Shown here one piece after another: positions 61,696 to 64,000 of a stretch of DNA of 64,000 bases (position 1 is its first letter; every line of letters starts with the position of its first letter). The notes beneath the pieces are model-generated. The model did no database searches. It saw only the letters and a list, made by a program, of their open reading frames with translations, and was not told where the DNA came from. A program made the translations under genes and the position numbers. The stretch lies in NCBI RefSeq assembly GCF_005943945.1, contig NZ_CP040710.1:4323501-4387500 (forward strand), written 5' to 3'. This DNA comes from Aggregatimonas sangjinii. Lineage in GTDB: Bacteria; Bacteroidota; Bacteroidia; Flavobacteriales; Flavobacteriaceae.

Positions 61696-64000
61696 ATGAA
61701 AAACCTCCGTTTCTTGTTCTCGACAATTGTGATTTGCATATGGTTTTCCTGTGCGATCAAAGCGCAGGATACCGCGCCCCGTACAAAACAAAATATCAAT
61801 GAAAAGTGGGGGTATTCGGAAAATCCCGTAGCGACGCCAGCTGAACTACAATCGGAGAGTACTTGGGCGACGGTCGATTTGCCACATAGTTGGAATAGTG
61901 AGGATGTAACCGATAACGTTCCCGGGTATCGCAGAAATGCAAGTTGGTACAAAAAGGATGTGAACATTCCCGAAATCGATTCAGACAAAAGATACCTGCT
62001 CTATTTCGAGGGGGCCAATATTACCACTGCAGTTTATGTAAATGGGAATAAGGCCGGAGAACATATAGGAGGCTACATTGGGTTCGAAATCGACATGACA
62101 CCCTACCTCAAAGTGGGCTCGAATGAAGTTTTGGTCCGTGTAGATAATGGCTATGACCGTGATGTAATCCCGTCGCAGAAAAGCGACTTTTTTATCTATG
62201 GAGGCCTTACAAGGGATGTATGGCTGCTGACGAAACCGATTACCGCAATCGATGGGGTAAAGATTTCAACACCTCAGGTATCAAAAGCGAGCGCGTCCTT
62301 AAAAGTCGTCGTTCCTATCTCGGCGTACGATGGTAAAACGGGCATGGAGGTAGAGGTAGTGCTAAAAAATCCTTCAGGAAAGAAAGTGGCCTCGGAGAAC
62401 GTTGACGTGACCTCTGAAACGGTAGAAGTATTATTTGAAAAGATACGAAAACCCCAATTATGGGACACCAAAACGCCCAACCTGTATACTGCCGAAATCA
62501 AACTTATCGAAAAAGGCAAAACGATTGATGCGACATCCGAAAAGGTTGGCTTTCGATGGTTCGAATTTGTTGATAACGGTCCGTTTTATTTGAACGGGGA
62601 GCGTTTGCTATTGAGAGGAACACACAGACATGAAGAACATGCGGGAGTAGGAGCGGCCATGTCAAATGAATTGCATCGTAAAGACATGGAGCTGATCAAG
62701 GAGATGGGCGCGAATTTCGTTCGTTTGGCGCATTATCCTCAAGATCCTGAAATTTACAAGGCTTGCGACGAACTTGGGTTATTGGTATGGGATGAGCTGC
62801 CTTGGTGCCGCGGGGGATTGGGAGAAGACGTTTGGCAAGCGAATACCAAGAACATGCTCAAGGAGATTATCGACCAGAACTACAATCACCCAAGTATAAT
62901 TATTTGGTCTTTGGGCAACGAAATGTACTGGCTACCCGATTTTGAAGGCGGCGGCGATACCGCGAAAATGAATTCATTTTTAACCGAGTTGAACGAAATC
63001 GCCCACGATATGGACCCTACCCGTAAAACCGCGATTCGAAAATATTATGAGGGCGCTGAACTCGTAGATGTCTTTTCGCCCTCTATATGGTCAGGTTGGT
63101 ACTCGGGAAGTTATAAAAGCTATCAAAAAGCTGTTGAAACCTACAAGAAAGAGTATAAACACTTTTTACATGCAGAATATGGTGGATCAAGCCATGTCGG
63201 GCGGCATAGTGAAAATCCCATAACCGGTGAAGGGCAGATACAGTCCGACGGATGGGAAGAGGCAATCGTTCAAACAGAAGTGGCCAACATCGCCCAAATC
63301 GGCGATTGGAGCGAAAACTATATCGTAGACCTTTTCGATTGGCACTTACGAATATCTGAGACAGATCCGACCTTTGTGGGCAATGTACAATGGGCCTTTA
63401 AGGACTTTGGAACGCCATTGCGTCCAGAAAACGATATCCCCTACATGAATCAAAAAGGGCTGGTAGATCGGGAAGGAAACCCAAAGGATGCTTTTTATGT
63501 ATTTAAAAGTTATTGGGCCGACGAACCGTTCACTTATATCGAATCGCACAGTTGGACCGAACGTCAAGGCCCGAGTGATTTGGCTAGGAACGTGAGTGTT
63601 TTCAGTAATTGTGAAAAGGTAACACTTTATCACAATGGGAAAAGTCTCGGTGAAAAAACCAAGGACCTCAAGAATTTTCCGGCATCGGGATTACACTGGG
63701 ACGTGGCATTCGCAGAAGGGAATAACGAGCTCGTAGCGAAGGGTGTTACAGCAAATGGTGGCGTCGCCAACGACACTTTGAAGGTAAACTACCGCTATAC
63801 TAAAAATGGCGCGGCCAAAGGCTTGACCTTAAGTGCCGAAAAAATGGACAATGGAAATTATATGGTTACCGCCATAGCCAAGGATAGTGACGGAATGCGA
63901 TGTCTTGATTACGAAGACAAGGTATATTTTCAGTGTTTGGAAGGCGGGAAGGCCAAAAAACACCAAGGTACCCCGACGGGAAGCGAAATTATAGGAATGG
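61696..64000 (+). CDS. GH2 family glycoside hydrolase, N-terminal part
   Basis: 768 codons are visible and the frame runs off the window. A signal peptide (about 1-24, ending AIKAQ) precedes a sugar-binding jelly roll (about 35-180), an Ig-like domain (about 185-290) and the TIM barrel (about 295-580). The acid/base is Glu409 in WSLGNEMYW and the nucleophile is Glu494 in HAEYGG. The C-terminal Ig-like region (about 600 on) has begun. GH2 enzymes include beta-galactosidases, beta-glucuronidases and others; the PUL context suggests beta-glucuronidase or beta-galactosidase. It starts 8 bp after the GH88 stop. Confidence 0.95.
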   Translation, partial: MKNLRFLFSTIVICIWFSCAIKAQDTAPRTKQNINEKWGYSENPVATPAELQSESTWATVDLPHSWNSEDVTDNVPGYRRNASWYKKDVNIPEIDSDKRYLLYFEGANITTAVYVNGNKAGEHIGGYIGFEIDMTPYLKVGSNEVLVRVDNGYDRDVIPSQKSDFFIYGGLTRDVWLLTKPITAIDGVKISTPQVSKASASLKVVVPISAYDGKTGMEVEVVLKNPSGKKVASENVDVTSETVEVLFEKIRKPQLWDTKTPNLYTAEIKLIEKGKTIDATSEKVGFRWFEFVDNGPFYLNGERLLLRGTHRHEEHAGVGAAMSNELHRKDMELIKEMGANFVRLAHYPQDPEIYKACDELGLLVWDELPWCRGGLGEDVWQANTKNMLKEIIDQNYNHPSIIIWSLGNEMYWLPDFEGGGDTAKMNSFLTELNEIAHDMDPTRKTAIRKYYEGAELVDVFSPSIWSGWYSGSYKSYQKAVETYKKEYKHFLHAEYGGSSHVGRHSENPITGEGQIQSDGWEEAIVQTEVANIAQIGDWSENYIVDLFDWHLRISETDPTFVGNVQWAFKDFGTPLRPENDIPYMNQKGLVDREGNPKDAFYVFKSYWADEPFTYIESHSWTERQGPSDLARNVSVFSNCEKVTLYHNGKSLGEKTKDLKNFPASGLHWDVAFAEGNNELVAKGVTANGGVANDTLKVNYRYTKNGAAKGLTLSAEKMDNGNYMVTAIAKDSDGMRCLDYEDKVYFQCLEGGKAKKHQGTPTGSEIIGM

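Overview
The window is a stretch of chromosome from a Bacteroidota, most likely a marine member of the Flavobacteriaceae. The signs are SusC/SusD outer-membrane proteins, a one-protein hybrid two-component regulator with an AraC-type output domain, many lipoproteins with short signal peptides ending in Cys, several TAnnTTTG-type -7 promoter elements and the absence of Shine-Dalgarno-like leaders. The genus assignment is inference.

Region 1 (1-21.2 kb) is mostly housekeeping: a cut-off M1 peptidase, a subtilase lipoprotein, a metallo-beta-lactamase hydrolase, a CPA-type antiporter, lepA, an outer-membrane beta-barrel receptor, an M28 peptidase, dusB, a LolE-like permease, rbfA, methylmalonyl-CoA epimerase, a CAU tRNA and an APC permease. 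Set into it is a tight four-gene operon (10.8-13.4 kb): an Lgt-like membrane enzyme lacking the usual catalytic His, a multi-cluster radical SAM protein resembling the MJ0619/tetraether-lipid-synthase group, and two small paralogous membrane proteins. It looks like an uncharacterised lipid-modifying system.

Region 2 (21.3-30.5 kb) begins with a deletion scar joining two opposite-strand gene remnants. A type I restriction-modification island follows (hsdM, fic, hsdS, an outer-membrane-like gene, hsdR, all on the minus strand). The hsdS upstream region holds five TTAAC-like sites spaced 20-21 bp.

Region 3 (30.8-38.2 kb) is accessory: a coiled-coil membrane protein, a VWA-like lipoprotein, a multi-pass membrane protein and a divergent class A penicillin-binding protein, then a sigma-like protein. 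Arrays of 7-bp repeats occur here and next to the APC permease. All four arrays start exactly at a gene's stop codon.

Region 4 (38.6-64 kb) is a uronate-polysaccharide utilisation locus. A plus-strand set (eda, uxaC, Gfo/Idh oxidoreductase) faces a minus-strand operon (SDR mannonate oxidoreductase, uxuA, kduI, kduD, DUF4861, TRAP transporter PQM). Then come a DUF4955-like beta-helix protein, a hybrid two-component regulator, susC, susD, a GH88 unsaturated glucuronyl hydrolase and a GH2 enzyme cut by the window end. The model is: outer-membrane capture and import of oligosaccharides, release of unsaturated uronate (GH88) and possibly glucuronate (GH2), inner-membrane uptake by TRAP, and conversion through KduI/KduD and UxaC/SDR/UxuA to KDG. 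Eda splits KDPG, but the KDG kinase is not in the window.
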